Below are positions 1-8,531 of a DNA stretch of 64,000 bases, in pieces. The stretch spans positions 248,001-312,000 of the forward strand of contig UCJU01000004.1 in the NCBI GenBank assembly GCA_900472925.1, read 5' to 3'. Positions within the stretch are counted from its first letter, which is position 1; the number at the start of each line of letters is the position of its first letter. The notes below the pieces were generated by a model. It was not told the origin of the DNA. It saw only the letters and a list, made by a program, of their open reading frames with translations, and ran no database searches. The translations under genes were made by a program, and so were the position numbers. This stretch comes from Hyphomicrobiales bacterium (GTDB taxonomy: Bacteria > Pseudomonadota > Alphaproteobacteria > Rhizobiales > Rhizobiaceae).

Positions 1-497
1 AAGAAGCGGTCGAGGGTGCTGACATTATCACCACTGTTACAGCCGATAAACAATATGCGACGATCGTGACTGACAACATGGTCGGTCCGGGCGTCCACAT
101 AAATGCCGTCGGCGGGGATTGCCCCGGCAAGACCGAATTGCACAAGGACATTCTGCTACGGTCTGACATTTTCGTGGAGTATCCGATGCAAACCCGCATC
201 GAAGGGGAGATTCAGCAACTGGCTGCCGATCATCCTGTCACAGAACTTTGGCAGGTGATGGCCGGTCTTGCCCCCGGGCGAAAAACGGATCGCCAGATCA
301 CGCTCTTCGACAGTGTTGGCTTCGCCATCGAAGATTTCTCGGCGCTACGCTATGTCAGGTCGAAACTGGCGGCCACCGGACTTTACGACCGGCTGGACCT
401 GCTGGCCGATCCTGATGAGCCCCGCGATCTCTATGGCATGTTGTTGCGGTCCAAAGCGTCGATGCCGGCCGCATCTGCACTGGACGTCGCCTTATAG
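1..497 (+). CDS. ornithine cyclodeaminase family protein, 5' truncated by window edge
   Basis: Only the C-terminal part is present; the reading frame is open from base 3. The segment DNMVGPGVHINAVGGD followed by CPGKTELHKDIL is characteristic of the ornithine cyclodeaminase/mu-crystallin family. These enzymes are NAD-dependent and convert L-ornithine to L-proline and ammonia, or act as ketimine reductases or alanine dehydrogenase-like enzymes. The conserved Asp of the family lies in the GDCPGKTE block near the start of the visible part. The C-terminus (SKASMPAASALDVAL) looks complete. Its stop codon overlaps by six bases the end of the convergent exporter gene. With the N-terminus missing, bona fide ornithine cyclodeaminase cannot be separated from its paralogues. 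Confidence 0.85.
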   Translation, partial: EAVEGADIITTVTADKQYATIVTDNMVGPGVHINAVGGDCPGKTELHKDILLRSDIFVEYPMQTRIEGEIQQLAADHPVTELWQVMAGLAPGRKTDRQITLFDSVGFAIEDFSALRYVRSKLAATGLYDRLDLLADPDEPRDLYGMLLRSKASMPAASALDVAL

Positions 498-1376
498 CCG
501 TTCCCGCCGCGCTTTTCGCGCAACCCTCTGTTCGCGCCATATCGTGAACAGACCCGCTGCGACAACGATCGTGGCGCCGATGACCATGTGGACGCTGAGG
601 ATTTCTCCGAACAGGCTGATGCCAATGATGGAGACCAGCACCAGTTGGTAATAGGAGAATGGCTGAACGGATGCTGCATCCGCCAGCTCAAAGGCGCGGA
701 TGAGCAGATAGTGGCCGCTCATGCCGGTTATGCATAGCGCCAGCATCCAGACCCCGTCGGCGGGTGCCATATTGACCCAGAAAAACGGACCAACCAGCGT
801 CAAGGCAAAAGCGCCGGGGACACCGGTGTAAAAAAAGCTCGTCATGGCGGTATCGGTGCGGCTGGCAAGCCGCGTCAACACACCGTAGAGGCCAAGCAGA
901 ACCGCAGCGGCAAATGTGATGATCAGCGTCGGATCGAAGCCGTTCTCATCTGGCTTCAAAATGATGAGAACGCCGACAAAGCCGACAAGAATGGCCGACC
1001 AGCGCCGCCATCCCACTTTCTCACTCAAAATAGGCACGGATAAAGCTGCAACGATAAGGGGTGTGGACGCCAGAATCGAATGTGTGTGGGCTAGCCCGAC
1101 AATCGAGAACGAGATGATGGAGAGCACGATCTGTACGGCGAGAATGACTCCACGGCTGGCCTGGAGCCAAAAGCGGTTTGTGGACACGGTCTGGCGGATA
1201 CCGCCGTTCGCCTTCAGCGCGAGAATCACGACGAAAACTGCGAAGGCCCAGTAGCGTACCATCGCTACAAAAACGGGTGGGTAAGCGGAGCCGAGATGTT
1301 TTGAAATGCCATCCTGCGCGGCAAAAATCGTGAAAGCCGCAAGTGCGTAGAGGTAACCGACTGATTGGGGAGGCAT
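492..1376 (-). CDS. EamA/DMT-superfamily exporter
   Basis: A 294-residue, very hydrophobic protein with the two-repeat EamA architecture: about ten predicted membrane segments in two five-helix halves (roughly residues 5-140 and 150-285). The length is normal for the family. EamA proteins in the inner membrane export amino acids, metabolites or drugs; the substrate is not readable from sequence. The neighbouring ornithine cyclodeaminase-type gene is convergent, not in the same operon, so it gives only weak context. The C-terminal tail is basic (REQRVARKARRERL), consistent with a cytoplasmic end. The start is an ATG with a poor Shine-Dalgarno; I see no better in-frame alternative nearby. Confidence 0.85.
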   Translation of the reverse strand: MPPQSVGYLYALAAFTIFAAQDGISKHLGSAYPPVFVAMVRYWAFAVFVVILALKANGGIRQTVSTNRFWLQASRGVILAVQIVLSIISFSIVGLAHTHSILASTPLIVAALSVPILSEKVGWRRWSAILVGFVGVLIILKPDENGFDPTLIITFAAAVLLGLYGVLTRLASRTDTAMTSFFYTGVPGAFALTLVGPFFWVNMAPADGVWMLALCITGMSGHYLLIRAFELADAASVQPFSYYQLVLVSIIGISLFGEILSVHMVIGATIVVAAGLFTIWREQRVARKARRERL

Positions 1377-1498
1377 TCAAGGCTCAGTTTTTGTGCGGGC
1401 TGGAAGGGCGTGTATCCCTAGGTAACCGATTATCAGCGGACGCAAAACTGGAAAGTGCAGATTTTATAGAGGGAGACGGACCGTTGTCAAAAACAAAC

Positions 1499-1515
1499 AA
1501 CATGTCATACATGTT
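1499..1515. promoter_or_regulatory. operator-like palindrome overlapping a promoter
   Basis: AACATGT-CAT-ACATGTT is a perfect inverted repeat with 7-base arms and a 3-base spacer. Its core, GT-N3-AC, is the core known for FadR/FCD-type GntR regulators. It overlaps the first base of the -35 box of the promoter below, so a repressor bound here would block initiation. No matching regulator gene is adjacent. Confidence 0.55.
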
Positions 1516-1542
1516 TGACAAATATCTGATTATCTGTCTAAT
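1515..1542 (+). promoter_or_regulatory. sigma70-type promoter for the enolase-family gene
   Basis: TTGACA (1515-1520), a 16-base spacer and TCTAAT (1537-1542, five of six consensus bases) lie about 50 bases before the start codon at 1592. This is the best consensus promoter seen in the first 5 kb. Confidence 0.5.
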
Positions 1543-1591
1543 AGGATGAAGTGCAAGATGCCATGGCCGCCGGGCTGTATCGGGAGGACAG

Positions 1592-2740
1592 ATGATTATT
1601 ACCGACGTTGAAGTGCGGGTGTTCAAGACAACGACTCGTCGGCATTCCGATAGCGCCGGACATGCTCATCCCGGCCCCGCCCATCAGGTCGAACAGGCAA
1701 TGCTGACAATCCGCACAGAAGACGGACATGAGGGTCATTCCTTTACGGCGCCGGAAATCGTGCGACCGCATGTCATCGAAAAATTCGTCAAGAAAGTCCT
1801 GATTGGCGAGGATCATCGGGATCGTGAACGTCTGTGGCAAGATCTGGCGCACTGGCAACGGGGCTCTGCGGCGCAACTGACCGACCGCACGCTTGCTGTC
1901 GTAGACTGCGCACTGTGGGATCTGGCCGGACGTTCCCTCGCGCAACCTGTATACAAGTTGATCGGTGGGTACCGGGACAAAGTTCGTGCCTATGGTTCCA
2001 TTATGTGTGGTGATGAACTCGAAGGCGGCTTGGCGACGCCAGAAGATTACGGTCGGTTTGCTGAAACGCTGGTGAAGCGCGGCTACAAGGGCATCAAGCT
2101 TCACACTTGGATGCCACCTGTCAGTTGGGCGCCGGATGTCAGGATGGACCTGAAAGCTTGTGCTGCCGTCCGAGAAGCAGTGGGTCCGGATATTCACCTG
2201 ATGATCGATGCCTTTCACTGGTATTCCCGCACAGATGCATTGGCGCTGGGCCGCGGTTTGGAAAAGCTTGATTTCGACTGGATCGAAGAGCCTATGGATG
2301 AGCAATCCATGTCGTCCTATAAATGGCTTGCGGATAATCTCGATATTCCGGTCGTCGGGCCTGAAAGCGCCGCTGGCAAACATTGGCATCGGGCTGAATG
2401 GCTGAAAGCCGGTGCATGCGACATCCTGCGAACCGGCGTCAACGATGTTGGCGGCATTACGCCCGCGTTGAAGACCATGCATCTGGCCGAAGCTTTTGGC
2501 GTGGAGTGCGAAGTGCACGGCAACACTGCCATGAACCTGCATGTCGTGGCAGCGACAAAGAACTGCCGTTGGTATGAGCGCGGATTGCTGCACCCATTTC
2601 TCGAATACGATGACGGTTTCGATTATCTGAAAACGCTCTCTGATCCCATGGATGCGGAAGGTTTTGTGCATGTGCCGGATCGTCCGGGTTTGGGCGAGGA
2701 TATTGATTTTGATTTCATCGAAAACAACCGCGTGAGGTAA
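1592..2740 (+). CDS. mandelate racemase/enolase-superfamily sugar-acid dehydratase or epimerase
   Basis: A 382-residue enolase-superfamily enzyme with an N-terminal capping domain (about 1-125) and a TIM barrel. Visible metal ligands are D206 (LMIDAFHW), E232/E233 (WIEEP) and E258 (VGPES). An Asp-His pair typical of the mandelate racemase subgroup is D285 (NDVGG) and H309 (EVHGN). The second-strand base motif reads K169-L-H171, not the usual KxK. Family members abstract the alpha proton of carboxylate sugars (aldonate/aldarate dehydratases, racemases). The gene heads a short plus-strand operon with an SGNH hydrolase six bases downstream, perhaps a lactone or ester hydrolase feeding it. A palindrome at 1499-1515 suggests repressor control. 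The exact substrate is unknown. Confidence 0.85.
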   Translation: MIITDVEVRVFKTTTRRHSDSAGHAHPGPAHQVEQAMLTIRTEDGHEGHSFTAPEIVRPHVIEKFVKKVLIGEDHRDRERLWQDLAHWQRGSAAQLTDRTLAVVDCALWDLAGRSLAQPVYKLIGGYRDKVRAYGSIMCGDELEGGLATPEDYGRFAETLVKRGYKGIKLHTWMPPVSWAPDVRMDLKACAAVREAVGPDIHLMIDAFHWYSRTDALALGRGLEKLDFDWIEEPMDEQSMSSYKWLADNLDIPVVGPESAAGKHWHRAEWLKAGACDILRTGVNDVGGITPALKTMHLAEAFGVECEVHGNTAMNLHVVAATKNCRWYERGLLHPFLEYDDGFDYLKTLSDPMDAEGFVHVPDRPGLGEDIDFDFIENNRVR

Positions 2741-2746
2741 GTTGCG

Positions 2747-3376
2747 ATGAAAACAATTCTTGCTTTTGGCGACAGTCTGACTTGGGGTGCGGACCCGGCG
2801 ACGGGTTTGCGCCATCCACCACAATTTCGCTGGCCGGACGTTCTGGAGGCCGAACTCGGTGGTGAAGCAAAGGTTCTTGCTGAAGGCTTGGGCGGACGGA
2901 CCACCTGTTACGATGACCATACCGGTCCATCCTGCCGCAACGGTGCGAAAGCGCTGGAAGTTGCGTTAGGCAGCCACATGCCACTTGATCTTGTCATCAT
3001 CATGCTGGGAACGAACGATCTCAAACCCGTCTTTGGCGGTCAGGCTGAAACTGCCTTATCTGGCATGCGTCGCCTCGCGCAGATTGTTGAGACGTTTCCC
3101 TATAAACCACGCACCGCCATCCCACAGTTGCTCATCGGTGCACCGCCGCCCTGCGTCGAAGGCGCTTTTGGTAAACCAGCGGCTGGGCGCAGAATTGGAG
3201 AGTCCGAGCGTCTCGCACCGCTGTATCAGACGCTGGCGCAAGAGGCAGGCTGTGCATTTTTCGACGCCGGAACAGTGTCGAAGGCCTCATCCGTTGATGG
3301 CGTTCATTTGAATGCTGAAGAAACCGCGAAGATAGGTCGGGCCTTGGCAGCGCCGGTCCGTGCCCTTCTTCGCTGA
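2747..3376 (+). CDS. SGNH/GDSL-family hydrolase
   Basis: A 209-residue SGNH hydrolase with all four signature blocks: nucleophile S10 in GDSLTWG, the glycine block GLGGRTT (47-53), N90 in LGTND, and the D184-x-x-H187 dyad in DGVHLN. It lacks a signal peptide, so it is probably cytoplasmic. It resembles arylesterase-type SGNH proteins that act on small esters, lactones or acyl sugars. Six bases separate it from the upstream enolase-superfamily gene, so the two are almost certainly co-transcribed. A role in opening a sugar-acid ester or lactone is an inference from that pairing. Confidence 0.88.
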   Translation: MKTILAFGDSLTWGADPATGLRHPPQFRWPDVLEAELGGEAKVLAEGLGGRTTCYDDHTGPSCRNGAKALEVALGSHMPLDLVIIMLGTNDLKPVFGGQAETALSGMRRLAQIVETFPYKPRTAIPQLLIGAPPPCVEGAFGKPAAGRRIGESERLAPLYQTLAQEAGCAFFDAGTVSKASSVDGVHLNAEETAKIGRALAAPVRALLR

Positions 3377-3418
3377 CTGGTTTCGCCGCAGAGGAGTGCG
3401 GTGGGGCATGAATTGAGT

Positions 3419-3442
3419 GCCGTGTCCTAAACGCGGCTTTTT
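3419..3442 (+). terminator. possible intrinsic terminator/attenuator before the binding-protein gene
   Basis: GCCGTG (3419-3424) pairs with CGCGGC (3432-3437), one G-U pair, with a 7-base loop, followed directly by five T (3438-3442). It lies after the SGNH hydrolase gene and ends next to the ribosome-binding site (GGGAGGAA) of the next gene. The stem is short, so it may only reduce read-through. Confidence 0.45.
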
Positions 3443-3452
3443 GGGAGGAAAT

Positions 3453-5051
3453 ATGAGACAGTTTTTGACAACCGTAGCGCTTGGGGCCTTGTTGATAGGC
3501 GCTATTCCGCTCAACGCTTGGGCGCAAACCCCGAAAGACCAGCTCGTCGTTGCAACGACGATGAACAACATTCTGACCCTGGACCCTGCGGCCATCACCG
3601 GGCGCGAGACCGTGCAGGTCTTGAACAATGTCTACGACACGCTTGTCACTCTTTCCGAAAAAGACCGTAGCATTCAGCCACGTCTGGCTGAGCGTTGGGA
3701 CGTGGCCGAAGATCGCAATTCCATCCGCTTTCACCTTCGCAAGGATGCCAAGTTCGCGTCCGGCAATCCTGTGACGGCGCAAGATGTTGCCTGGAGCCTC
3801 AAGCGGGTGCTGTCACGCAACCTGGCGCAATCATCCTTCCTCAAGACCAGAGGTTATAAGGTAGACCAGTCGGATAAGCTCTTCGTTGCAGAAGATGACT
3901 ATACCTTCGTCATAAACCTGCCCAAACCTGACGACCCGAACCTGCTGCTGATGATCCTTGGCCAAAACGGTCCCGGCTCCATCATCGATAGCAAGACCGC
4001 AATCGAAAACGAAAAGGATGGAGATCTCGGGGCCGCATGGCTGACCTTGAATTCTGCAGGCTCCGGTCCCTTCAAGTTGGGGCAGTGGAAGTCGAATGAA
4101 TTCATCATTCTCACCCGCAACGACGATTACTGGGGTGAAAAGCCTGCCATGAAGCGCGTGTTGATGCGCCATCTGCCGGAATCACAATCGCAACGGTTGA
4201 TGCTGAAAAAGGGTGACATAGATGTCGCCTATTCCTTGCAGGCGCCGGATTTGAAGTCGCTTGAGGCTGACAAGGAAATCACCATCGAGTCCACTCCAGG
4301 CTCAGGCTTCTACTACCTTGGCGTCTCCATGAAGGACGAACGCTTTGCCAACAAGAAAGTCCGTGAGGCGCTTCGTTACCTCATCGATTACGAAGGTTTG
4401 GACAAGGCCGTCATGCCCTATTACGGCAAGCTCCACCAGCGTCCTATCAGTTCCGGTGTTCTCGGTTCTTTGCCGGATGAAGGCTTCAAGCTGGATGTGG
4501 CGAAAGCAAAGGCATTGCTGGCCGAGGCTGGCTACCCCAACGGCTTCAAAACGACACTACGCGTGCTTTCCGAAGACCCTTTCATGAAGGCGGCGACGGC
4601 AATTCAGAATACATTGGGGCAGGCGGGCATTCAGGCCGAGTTGATCAGCGGCTCCGGTGACCAGATTTACGGCGCGATGCGCGAGCGTAAATTCGAACTT
4701 CTCGTCGGCCGCGGCGGCGGTGGTCAACAGCCACACCCGGATAACAATCTGCGTGCCATGGCCTATAATCCGAACAATGCGGACGAGGCTAAACTCACCA
4801 ACTATCAGGGGTGGCGCACCAGCTTTTTTGACGAAAAGCTGAATATGATGATCGAGCAGGCCTTGGTGGAGCGTGATCCTGCCAAACAGGCAAAAGCCTA
4901 TGAGGATATTCAGGCTTACATGGACGACGTCGTCCTTTCGATTCAGCCGTTCTCCGAGGTTGTGGATACCGCCGCTTATCGCAGCGATATCAAAGGCATG
5001 ATCGTCAGCCCCTGGTATTCCCGCTTTGACGGTGTCATCAAGGAGCGTTAA
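3453..5051 (+). CDS. ABC transporter substrate-binding protein, DppA/OppA type (SBP_bac_5)
   Basis: A 532-residue periplasmic binding protein. The ATG at 3453 is preceded by GGGAGGAA at a good distance and opens a clear signal peptide (MRQFLTTVALGALLIGAIPL, cleavage near AWA-QT); the GTG 36 bases upstream is not needed. The mature part has the family 5 layout: LTLDPAAITGRETVQVLNNVYDTL near the N-terminus, the W-D-V/FHLRKDAKF block, and the VREALRYLIDYEGLDKAV segment in the middle. Family members bind oligopeptides, nickel, opines or glycosides for import. No permease or ATPase genes follow, so it is an orphan here and must use a transporter encoded elsewhere. Confidence 0.9.
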   Translation: MRQFLTTVALGALLIGAIPLNAWAQTPKDQLVVATTMNNILTLDPAAITGRETVQVLNNVYDTLVTLSEKDRSIQPRLAERWDVAEDRNSIRFHLRKDAKFASGNPVTAQDVAWSLKRVLSRNLAQSSFLKTRGYKVDQSDKLFVAEDDYTFVINLPKPDDPNLLLMILGQNGPGSIIDSKTAIENEKDGDLGAAWLTLNSAGSGPFKLGQWKSNEFIILTRNDDYWGEKPAMKRVLMRHLPESQSQRLMLKKGDIDVAYSLQAPDLKSLEADKEITIESTPGSGFYYLGVSMKDERFANKKVREALRYLIDYEGLDKAVMPYYGKLHQRPISSGVLGSLPDEGFKLDVAKAKALLAEAGYPNGFKTTLRVLSEDPFMKAATAIQNTLGQAGIQAELISGSGDQIYGAMRERKFELLVGRGGGGQQPHPDNNLRAMAYNPNNADEAKLTNYQGWRTSFFDEKLNMMIEQALVERDPAKQAKAYEDIQAYMDDVVLSIQPFSEVVDTAAYRSDIKGMIVSPWYSRFDGVIKER

Positions 5052-5065
5052 TGCTCAGAGGCCCT

Positions 5066-5095
5066 TCTCCGTCATCCCCCGGGGGATGACGGAGA
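5066..5095. terminator. 30-bp perfect palindrome, likely bidirectional terminator
   Basis: TCTCCGTCATCCCCC (5066-5080) is followed at once by its exact reverse complement (5081-5095). It sits between the convergent ends at 5051 (plus) and 5104 (minus). It would form a very stable hairpin with a four-base tip; no U-run follows on either strand. Confidence 0.6.
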
Positions 5096-5103
5096 GCTCA
5101 AGT

Positions 5104-5925
5104 CTAACACACCGTCTTGTATCTCTCGACCACGGTCGACAGGACTTCGTCGATGGGTCGGGCGTTCCAGTCATATGAAAAAATTTCGACCTCCTGCGGG
5201 CCGAAAAATCCTGCCTTTTCGATCATCCGGCGAAACCCTTTGAGGTCGATGACACCGTCACCCATCATGCCGCGATCGTTGAGCGGATCCTTGGTCGGCA
5301 CCAGCCAGTCACAGATATGATGTGCAAGGATTTGACCTTTTTGGCCTGCGCGCACCACTTGCTCTTCAAGCTCCGGGTCCCACCACACATGATAGACATC
5401 GATCGCAACGCCGGTACCGGCACCCAGTTTGTCGCATAGATCGAGTGATTGTTTCAACGTGTTGAAGCAGGCCCGGTCGGCAGCGTAAAACGGATGTAAC
5501 GGTTCGATAGCGAGCGGAATGCCAGCCTGTCTGGCGTATGGCAAAAGCTCGGCCATGCCATCTTCTACCATCTGGCGTGCACCGCGAATGTCTTTTGAAC
5601 CCGGCGGCAATCCACCGACGACAAGAACGAGGCAGTCTGCCTTCAAGGCCGCGGCCTCATCCACGGCACGCTTGTTATCCTCGATGGCATTGCGCCGACC
5701 TTGTTCATCGGCTGCCGGAAAAAAACCGCCTCTGCAGTGGCCGCTGAGACGGATACCATTTTGAGCTACGATACGAGCAGCCTCTGCAAGGCCAACACCA
5801 TGGACCTGATCTCGCCAGGGGGAAATCGTGGTGATGCCATGGGCAAGGCACGCGTCCACCATTGCACCAAACGATCCGCCCTGTTTGATCGTTGCAAAGT
5901 TGATCGAGAGACCTTCAAGGCTCAT
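5104..5925 (-). CDS. sugar phosphate isomerase/epimerase-like TIM-barrel protein
   Basis: A 273-residue xylose isomerase-like TIM barrel (AP endonuclease 2 family). The likely metal quartet is visible: E141 (AIEPLHP), D176 with H179 (IDVYHVWWD), H202/H203 (LAHHICDW) and E246/E248 (EVEIFS). Relatives include isomerases, epimerases, inosose dehydratase and keto-glycoside lyases. It is last in a minus-strand operon and overlaps the upstream gene by four bases (ATGA), with AGGAGA before its start. In the company of Gfo/Idh dehydrogenases it may isomerise, dehydrate or cleave a keto-sugar; this is inference. Confidence 0.85.
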   Translation of the reverse strand: MSLEGLSINFATIKQGGSFGAMVDACLAHGITTISPWRDQVHGVGLAEAARIVAQNGIRLSGHCRGGFFPAADEQGRRNAIEDNKRAVDEAAALKADCLVLVVGGLPPGSKDIRGARQMVEDGMAELLPYARQAGIPLAIEPLHPFYAADRACFNTLKQSLDLCDKLGAGTGVAIDVYHVWWDPELEEQVVRAGQKGQILAHHICDWLVPTKDPLNDRGMMGDGVIDLKGFRRMIEKAGFFGPQEVEIFSYDWNARPIDEVLSTVVERYKTVC

Positions 5926-7352
5926 CTGGTCTTCTCCTCTGAGTGAAGTGTGTGAAATGTCGCGTGCGCAGCACCGTTTTCAACGCCAAGACCCTTCGCC
6001 GCGAGCACCGTTTCGAGCGATAACCGCCCGTTTTCAATGTTCAGGCGCGCTCGCCCCGCATGCTCCTTGTAAAGATCTCCGTGGGCGGAAAGCCACTGCG
6101 CATTTTCCTTGCCAGAGGCTCCCTGCATGCCATCGACATAATGATGTCCATTGCGTTCGATGTGACCAAGCCCGAGGATTGCTGCCAATGCGAGGTCCTG
6201 CTGTATGGCAATACCGGCCTGTGTCGTCAGGTCTTCTGCCGACATGAAATAGCCGCCCTCCGATTCCGCATTCCATTTTTGGACCCGCATCATGTTGAGG
6301 AGCGAGCGGTAGAAACCTTTGCAGGATTTGGACGAAACGCCGAGATATCCCTGCTGTCTGGCCTCCAGAAAGGCATCTTGAGTGCCGTCAGACTCATCGA
6401 TCTCCAACGCCACCCGTTTGGCCAGCGTTTTGACCGATTGGGAAAGAGCAGCGGTTCGGATAATCGGTTGCTCGACGAATAACAGCGATTTGCGAAGCCG
6501 ACCCAGCGAAGGCTCGGCATCGATGTTGTCCATCAACTCAATGACGGCTTGCTCATCTGCAAATTGCTCATTGCCATCCAATGTTACCTTGTAGTCCGGG
6601 AGACGATCTAGAACGGCGGCGATCTGTTTCAGACGCTGCGTATCCTCAAGCGGTTTGCCTGATACCTTCAGCTTGAAGTATTGGACGCCGTAGCTATCGA
6701 TCTCCTCGCTCAGGCATTCGGGCAAGCCGTCATTCCGGCGTGGGCCTGTCATTTCCTGGGGCGTTAAAGGGTCGAGATACCCAACGGTGTGGCGAAGATG
6801 GATCGTCTTTTGCGGTTGGATGTGCTTTAGAAAAGATGCGACATTAAACCCCTTAAGGTCAGGGGTGGTCGATGTGTCGATGCCCGGCAGGTTTGCCTGT
6901 ATCGCTTCGTTTACCGATAGGTCATGCAGCCGGCAAAGCCCATCCAGAATGGCGCGGTCCACCAGGGCGAGCCCGAAAGAGGCAATCAGCCCATTGAGAC
7001 TTTCCGTTGCCGCTCTCTCATGCTGCTGCGGCTCGAGCGCGGCGTGAAGACCATAGGCGGTGGCGGGTGCCGCCTCTTTTGCAAGGGCCACTGCCATATG
7101 CACGGAGCGCCTCAACTGCTGCTCGTTATCGGCGTTGCTCAGGTTTGCGTTTTTGTCGAACCATTTCGGCACCATCAATTCGGCGGCGTACCCGGTTGCC
7201 GTGCGGCCTTGTCCATCCTCAATCATCAGCGCAAGAAAGATTTGTGCAGCTTCGGTCACGGTGGCGGCACCGAAGCGGAATGGCATGCGCATGGTCAGAC
7301 GACGCTCGAAGATGGCGGCGTCCTTGACCTTCAAATTGGGGGCGTCGGGCAT
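5922..7352 (-). CDS. divergent enolase-superfamily (muconate cycloisomerase-like) protein
   Basis: A 476-residue protein, about 100 residues longer than typical family members. In the barrel region it keeps the muconate-lactonising/dipeptide-epimerase type of active site: K227-x-K229 (FKLKVS), D259 (TLDGNE), E294 (FVEQP), an acidic third ligand around D319 to D322 (EIDESDG) and a terminal lysine, K342 or K345 (SSKSCKG). These are residues for abstracting an alpha proton next to a metal-bound carboxylate. The N-terminal half (1-200) and the tail after 400 look family-specific. It sits between the DUF993 gene (one base apart) and the isomerase gene (4-base overlap), so translational coupling is likely. 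Substrate unknown. Confidence 0.75.
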   Translation of the reverse strand: MPDAPNLKVKDAAIFERRLTMRMPFRFGAATVTEAAQIFLALMIEDGQGRTATGYAAELMVPKWFDKNANLSNADNEQQLRRSVHMAVALAKEAAPATAYGLHAALEPQQHERAATESLNGLIASFGLALVDRAILDGLCRLHDLSVNEAIQANLPGIDTSTTPDLKGFNVASFLKHIQPQKTIHLRHTVGYLDPLTPQEMTGPRRNDGLPECLSEEIDSYGVQYFKLKVSGKPLEDTQRLKQIAAVLDRLPDYKVTLDGNEQFADEQAVIELMDNIDAEPSLGRLRKSLLFVEQPIIRTAALSQSVKTLAKRVALEIDESDGTQDAFLEARQQGYLGVSSKSCKGFYRSLLNMMRVQKWNAESEGGYFMSAEDLTTQAGIAIQQDLALAAILGLGHIERNGHHYVDGMQGASGKENAQWLSAHGDLYKEHAGRARLNIENGRLSLETVLAAKGLGVENGAAHATFHTLHSEEKTR

Positions 7353-7353
7353 C

Positions 7354-8517
7354 TCAACATACGCCCCGTATCGTGAGGAAACTTTTCATCCGACGCGTTG
7401 CATCCTCCGGGTCTGCCAGCACGTTGGCCTTATCAACAAGCCTGAAGAGTTCTGCGAAATGCAATGTGGAACGGGTGCTTTCCTGTCCGCCGATCATCGT
7501 GAAATGATCTTGCAATCCGTTGAGATAGGCCAGAAACACCACACCCGTTTTATAAAAGCGTGTGGGCGCCTTGAAAATGTGGCGAGACAGGGCAACTGTT
7601 GGTTCGAGGACATCGTAGAATTCGTCATTCGCTCCCTGCTTCAGGCAGGACAAAGCCTTGGATGCAGCAGGGGCGATGGCGTCGAAAATGCCAAGAAGCG
7701 CGTCCGAATGGCCGTGTTCGTCACCAGCGATCAGTTCCGCATAGTTGAAGTCATCACCGGTGTACATGCGCACCCCCGATGGCAGGCGGCGGCGCATAGC
7801 GATTTCCTTGTCCTTTGACAGAAGGGAAATCTTGATGCCATCGATCTTGTCCGCATTCGCCTCAAGCATTTCCAGGCAGGTATCCATGGCTGCCATATGG
7901 TCTTTCGAGCCCCAGTAGCCTTCCAGCGCCGGATCAAACATTTCACCGAGCCAGTGAATGATGACCTTTTCATTGGCGTGAACGAGAACACGGGAATATG
8001 TTTCCAGATAATCGTCTGGGGATGCTGCACTGGCGGCAAGTGCGCGGCTTGCCATTAGAATAACGCGACCACTTCCGCCTTGGACGAAATCCAATTGTTC
8101 CTGATAGGCCTCGACGATCTGGTCGAGGTTGAAGGCTGTGCCAACAAGATGATCTGTGCCGACGCCGCAGGCTATCAGCGCATCCTTGCGGCTGGCCGCT
8201 TCTTTCAGCGCGCGTGAGATCAGTTCTTGGGCCTGTGGCCAGCCGAGCCCCATGCCGCGCTGGGCGGTATCCATCGCTTCCGCCACCCCGAGGCCCAAGT
8301 CCCACAGGCGATGGCGAAAGCGCAACGTGGCATCCCAATCGATTGCTGGCGTTAGCCACGGATCGTTATCGGCAAGAGGGTCTGCCACCACGTGAGCTGC
8401 GGCAAAGGCAACGCGGTTGAAATCAGCCGCACTGCGTTTTTCAAGAGCAATGGGTGTACCGCTGAGGGTATAAGCCTCTATCGTACGGTCTTCCTTGGGC
8501 AGTTTGAGTTCAGTCAT
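7354..8517 (-). CDS. DUF993 (dihydrodipicolinate synthase-like) protein
   Basis: A 387-residue protein that I recognise as DUF993, a family distantly related to the dihydrodipicolinate synthase/N-acetylneuraminate lyase aldolases. The ATG at 8517 has GGGAGG eight bases upstream; extending the frame to 8637 adds a non-conserved 40 residues that overlap the neighbour gene. Recognisable parts are ACGVGTDHLVG, EKVIIHWLGEMFDPAL, and DGIKISLLSKDKE, which may carry the Schiff-base-type lysine. No activity is established for the family as far as I know. Its position between a Gfo/Idh dehydrogenase and an enolase-family protein suggests aldol cleavage or dehydration of an oxidised sugar. Confidence 0.8.
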   Translation of the reverse strand: MTELKLPKEDRTIEAYTLSGTPIALEKRSAADFNRVAFAAAHVVADPLADNDPWLTPAIDWDATLRFRHRLWDLGLGVAEAMDTAQRGMGLGWPQAQELISRALKEAASRKDALIACGVGTDHLVGTAFNLDQIVEAYQEQLDFVQGGSGRVILMASRALAASAASPDDYLETYSRVLVHANEKVIIHWLGEMFDPALEGYWGSKDHMAAMDTCLEMLEANADKIDGIKISLLSKDKEIAMRRRLPSGVRMYTGDDFNYAELIAGDEHGHSDALLGIFDAIAPAASKALSCLKQGANDEFYDVLEPTVALSRHIFKAPTRFYKTGVVFLAYLNGLQDHFTMIGGQESTRSTLHFAELFRLVDKANVLADPEDATRRMKSFLTIRGVC

Positions 8518-8531
8518 CGCGACAACCTCCC

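Noticed and set aside
1538-2920. 460-codon open frame on the minus strand across the enolase-family gene
   Set aside because: It is the antisense shadow of a well-supported plus-strand enzyme; its translation has no recognisable domain and spans several intergenic sequences.
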